The position numbers and the translations under genes are program-made. 35,385 bases of DNA from Planctomycetota bacterium (GTDB lineage Bacteria; Planctomycetota; Phycisphaerae; UBA1845). The notes beneath the pieces were generated by a model. The model was not told the origin of the DNA. It made no database searches and saw nothing but the letters and a program-made list of their open reading frames with translations. This document shows, one piece after another, positions 32,667 through 35,385 of this stretch. Position 1 is the stretch's first letter, and the number at the start of each line of letters is the position of its first letter. The DNA is taken from NCBI GenBank assembly GCA_024276605.1, contig JAJRWX010000038.1, forward strand, positions 1 to 35,385, given 5' to 3'.

Positions 32667-33587
32667 TCAAGGCGATACCTGGGTTACGGTTTCTCGCGTA
32701 TGCGTTAGCGCGACATTTACTTTCAATCCTGCGGGCCAGGCATCTTCTATATTGTCAACTTGTATGCTGATGCGTATGGTCTGACTGGCGGCATCGACGA
32801 CGCGACTGACAAATGTCACTATCCCTACTTTTCCAGTCCAGTGCGCGTCTGCCGGAGTCACAACGACCCGATCCCCAACGACGACGGACTTAGCGATGGA
32901 TAAGGGGCAATCGAGCGTGACACGAAGCGGGCTTAGTTGGACAAGTCTCAACACCTCATCATTTTCTTCCAATGATGCGCCGGGATCCATCATGCGCCGG
33001 GCGATATAACCATCAAAGGGGGCGCGGACGTGATACAACTCTGCTTGCGCCTGTTCACGCTTAAGTGCAAGCATGGCTTGCTGATGTTCAAACCGAGCGA
33101 TTTCATAATCGAGGCGAGCCATCTCTTCTTTGGTGGCTGTGTCGTAGAATTCTTTGGAAGACGACTGATCACGGCCACGTAATTTCGTGAGACGTTCGAG
33201 ATCGTGCTTGGTTTGATCCCACTTGGCTTTGGCACGATCTATATCCAGTGTTGATTCCGCAGCATCTTTAGCCATGGCAATCCGAGCTTGTTGCACACGG
33301 TCATCCAATGAAAACAGCAGGTCTCCTTGTTTAACCATTGCGCCCTCACTAACCGCGATAAAGGTCAAGCTGCCTCGCTGTACCGGACCGAGAATAGACT
33401 CGTGCATAGGCGTGGTCATGCCTACCAGCCTGGTGCTCATGGTGGCTAGGGAAGGCGTTGTGTCTCCCCATACTGGATGAACCGCTAATAACCATGGATA
33501 TATGATCAGTGACCCGATTAGCGTGTACCGGTTCGGTAGACACAACTGGTTGTGTCGTAAGATGTTATGCCCGGTTCTGACAATCAT
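32667..33587 (-). CDS. HlyD/RND-type periplasmic adaptor (membrane fusion protein)
   Basis: The protein has 306 residues from the ATG at 33587; a TTG start at 33599 is also possible. An N-terminal signal or anchor (TLIGSLIIYPWLLAVHPVWG) is followed by the first half of a lipoyl domain (GSLTFIAVSEGAMVKQGDLL), an alpha-helical hairpin (residues about 100-185, DIDRAKAKWDQTKHDLERL), the second lipoyl half (HVRAPFDGYIARRMMDPGA) and a beta barrel ending AWPAGLKVNVAL. Adaptors of this kind link an inner-membrane transporter to an outer-membrane channel. It is first in the four-gene series and lies downstream of the giant repeat gene. Confidence 0.9.
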   Translation of the reverse strand: MIVRTGHNILRHNQLCLPNRYTLIGSLIIYPWLLAVHPVWGDTTPSLATMSTRLVGMTTPMHESILGPVQRGSLTFIAVSEGAMVKQGDLLFSLDDRVQQARIAMAKDAAESTLDIDRAKAKWDQTKHDLERLTKLRGRDQSSSKEFYDTATKEEMARLDYEIARFEHQQAMLALKREQAQAELYHVRAPFDGYIARRMMDPGASLEENDEVLRLVQLSPLRVTLDCPLSIAKSVVVGDRVVVTPADAHWTGKVGIVTFVSRVVDAASQTIRISIQVDNIEDAWPAGLKVNVALTHTRETVTQVSP

Positions 33588-33599
33588 GTCTATCTGCAA

Positions 33600-33953
33600 A
33601 AGAAGGCTATATTTCCCCCGACCTCAATGCGCACTTTGCCCATGTACTGCTAGTTTGTCGGCACTGTAGTCGCTGTCTATTGAGGTAGTCGTGGGAATGA
33701 TAGTTTATCGGTCTGATCTGGATAATAAGCGGTGAGAACAGCTGTCGCACTGTTTTTTGGGGTTATTTAAGTGCCTTATTATGGGAACCACGCATCGGAC
33801 GATCTCGTGTGATTATTCGATCGTTGTAGAAATTAGGGAGTCTGTGCTTATCGGGTGCTTTGAGCTGTTACCCATCACACAATTCGATATAACCCGCATG
33901 ATATGTGCCAATCACGCGGGTAGTGTGAGAGCTTGAGTCATCGCTGTTTGTGC
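33600..33953. other. Spacer between the giant repeat gene and the adaptor gene
   Basis: No gene is seen. An inverted repeat (ACCCGCATGA 33892-33901, TCACGCGGGT 33912-33921, one A/C mismatch or G-U in minus-strand RNA) lies about 33 bases past the stop of the giant gene and may act as a weak terminator, though no T-run follows. The rest probably holds the promoter of the export genes; no clear box pair was found. Confidence 0.5.
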
Positions 33954-34838
33954 CTATTTTCGCTTGGTATCCGTCTTTTGGTTTCGTTGTCCCAGGCCTC
34001 GCAGCGCACCCCACATCTGTGCTAGGAATCCGATGTTGTTATTTACTTCACTTACGCTTTCCACGATTTCTTCATGGAATTCCGTGGGTTTAGCTTGCTC
34101 AAAGAATGAGGATGGGTCGCGTTGCTCTTCCCCATCGGTAACGTCCGTCTTCGGGACTTCGCTTTCGGCAATGGTACTATTGATTGAGCGTCCAGTGAAT
34201 TCGACATCATCGGTGGCTTCGAATGTTTGGGCGAAAGTACCCGTAGTCATCGTTGGGGATATAACAGGTGTTGGCACATCGATGGTGTCATAATTGATAG
34301 CCGGTAACTCGAACGTTTCGAGCGTTTCGAATTCTGCTTCCAGTTGACTATTGCCGTCATCAACGAGTGGTACGTCGCTGATTGCTTCGTCTAACCTTTC
34401 CTGTTGCGTCGGCGCGTATTCCACCTCCCTGTCACTATCCGCAGTACCCTCAACGACAGCTATTGCATCCAGGTCAGCGTCAGACCATTCAACATCATCA
34501 GGTGAATTCCCTGGTATCTGCGTACTACCATTGTCATTCGGCTGATGACTATTTGGATCCGCGGCGGCATTTGAAGAAATCACGCTTGGCGTGTTATCTA
34601 CTACGAATGTCACATCTTCAGATGAATTCGAGTTGCTCGCCGAGGTATTAGATGCTGAGTCACCACCAACCGCTGGGGCACTACCGGGGCCTGTAGAGGT
34701 TGGATCTGTCATGGGGAATGTGTCAGCGATAATTTCCTCTTGCAGTTCGCCTTCAGGTTGGGGTGTTGAGGAAGGAACCGACGGAGTGAGAGAAGGCGCT
34801 GATTTTGGTGCCGTCGTATCGTTAACCACAATACTCAC
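33954..34838 (-). CDS. C-terminal segment of a giant surface protein, separated by an in-frame stop
   Basis: The piece has 294 residues if translation restarts at the GTG at 34838; the frame is open from 34871. Its first residues (ISDGVTTSTDTVSIVVND, read from 34871) complete the last strands of the PKD-like domain that is cut by the TAA at 34872-34874, so it is the same gene. After that comes a Ser/Pro/Asp-rich acidic stretch without repeats and a basic end (GLGQRNQKTDTKRK). A short hydrophobic patch (NIGFLAQMWGALRGLG) lies close to the end. There is no Shine-Dalgarno at the GTG, so independent expression is doubtful. It may be the secretion or anchoring signal of the giant protein. Confidence 0.6.
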   Translation of the reverse strand: MSIVVNDTTAPKSAPSLTPSVPSSTPQPEGELQEEIIADTFPMTDPTSTGPGSAPAVGGDSASNTSASNSNSSEDVTFVVDNTPSVISSNAAADPNSHQPNDNGSTQIPGNSPDDVEWSDADLDAIAVVEGTADSDREVEYAPTQQERLDEAISDVPLVDDGNSQLEAEFETLETFELPAINYDTIDVPTPVISPTMTTGTFAQTFEATDDVEFTGRSINSTIAESEVPKTDVTDGEEQRDPSSFFEQAKPTEFHEEIVESVSEVNNNIGFLAQMWGALRGLGQRNQKTDTKRK

Positions 34839-34871
34839 CGTATCGGTTGAGGTCGTAACGCCGTCGGATAT

Positions 34872-35385
34872 TTACACTTGGAATGTCAAGGTTTCATTAC
34901 CGTTAACACCCGGTGCGATAAACGTCGGTTTAGCCGCACTGGCATCGTCAAGCGTCACAGCCGTACCACCAATTTGCGTCCAGGTGTACGTCAAGTTGTC
35001 GCCGTCCAAGTCGCTACTGCCGGAAGCGTCCAACGTAATGGTTTCACTCTCATTGATTGTTTGATCAATACCTGCATCCGCAACCGGTCCGTCGTTGACT
35101 GCACCTACGGTAACGCTAACCGTAGCCGTGGACGTTCCACCGTTGCCGTCGTCGATGGTGTAAGTGAACGAATCGTTGCCGTTGAAGTTGGCGTTGGGAG
35201 TATAGGTGAAGGTTCCGTCGTTGTTATTGACTACGGTTCCGTTGCTGCCTTGTGTGAACCCGGTGATCGAGAGCGTATCACCTTCGGGATCGGTGTCGTT
35301 GGTTAGAACGTTACCGGTTGTGACCGCGTTGTCCTCGGTTGTCGTAACGCTATCAGCTACGGCTGTCGGTCCGTCGTTAACTGCA
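34872..35385 (-). CDS. Giant cadherin/VCBS-type repeat protein, partial (5' end outside window)
   Basis: Translated from the right edge, the frame reads [20 protein letters not shown], then [16 protein letters not shown], then [20 protein letters not shown], one complete tandem-95 / VCBS-like cadherin fold repeat of about 100 residues ending at the next AVNDGP. It is followed by a PKD-like domain ([56 protein letters not shown]) that stops at TAA (34872-34874) one strand before its end. Such repeats make long adhesins or matrix proteins. The downstream adaptor, PilZ, GAF-HlyD and M50-HlyD genes are likely its export or control partners. Confidence 0.8.
   Translation of the reverse strand, partial: AVNDGPTAVADSVTTTEDNAVTTGNVLTNDTDPEGDTLSITGFTQGSNGTVVNNNDGTFTYTPNANFNGNDSFTYTIDDGNGGTSTATVSVTVGAVNDGPVADAGIDQTINESETITLDASGSSDLDGDNLTYTWTQIGGTAVTLDDASAAKPTFIAPGVNGNETLTFQV

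Noticed and set aside
28099-33587. A classical type I secretion operon
   Set aside because: No ABC ATPase or TolC-like gene is present in the window, and the adaptor domains are fused to GAF and M50 parts; the function is therefore described only as a candidate export system.

Overview
The window reads as a chromosome segment of a mid-GC bacterium, most likely a member of the Planctomycetota (Phycisphaerae-like). The pointers are paired dockerin-like Ca-binding repeats at the C-termini of exported proteins, a 'GNVGIGT'-type giant surface protein, a polyproline lipoprotein, and a HlyD / GAF-HlyD / M50-HlyD export set beside a cadherin-like repeat protein. The lineage call is inference from gene content. 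No rRNA, tRNA, CRISPR array or insertion sequence was recognised.

Left part (1-5200): selB, the selenocysteine-specific elongation factor, lies on the minus strand. Divergent to it is a gene with an in-frame TGA at 2623-2625. Read as selenocysteine, this TGA joins two halves into one secreted deiodinase-like redox protein with an FGSYTUPPF active site. A SECIS-like hairpin begins 11 nt after the TGA, so the decoding factor and a probable client gene are neighbours. A secreted TlpA-type thioredoxin follows. The spacers are full of dispersed palindromic repeats, one of which encodes the last residues of SelB.

Exported-protein block (5201-18638): three secreted zinc metallopeptidases of different families (reprolysin-like, pappalysin-like, astacin) lie in tandem. 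All end in the same kind of short beta-helix-like module. Next come a repetitive tail-fibre-like surface protein, a small dockerin protein, a divergent 1044-residue beta-strand repeat protein with a dockerin, and a lipoprotein with a very long polyproline tract and a clear terminator.

Middle (18639-27827): a 2[4Fe-4S] ferredoxin; an isochorismatase-fold protein whose catalytic Cys is Ser; a TolB-like propeller lipoprotein; a second lipoprotein; a small protein; a XerC/D recombinase with a linker insertion and a strong terminator; a Fic protein with a near-consensus promoter bracketed by two identical CTATCA-N13-TGATAG operators; and mnmE with an altered switch II.

Right part (28099-35385, all minus strand): the 3' end of a giant cadherin/PKD-repeat protein, a periplasmic adaptor, a PilZ protein, a GAF-HlyD fusion and an M50-protease/HlyD fusion. 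Together they look like a c-di-GMP-responsive surface or export system with no ABC ATPase in view. The giant protein's reading frame is cut by an in-frame TAA about 306 codons before its natural end.
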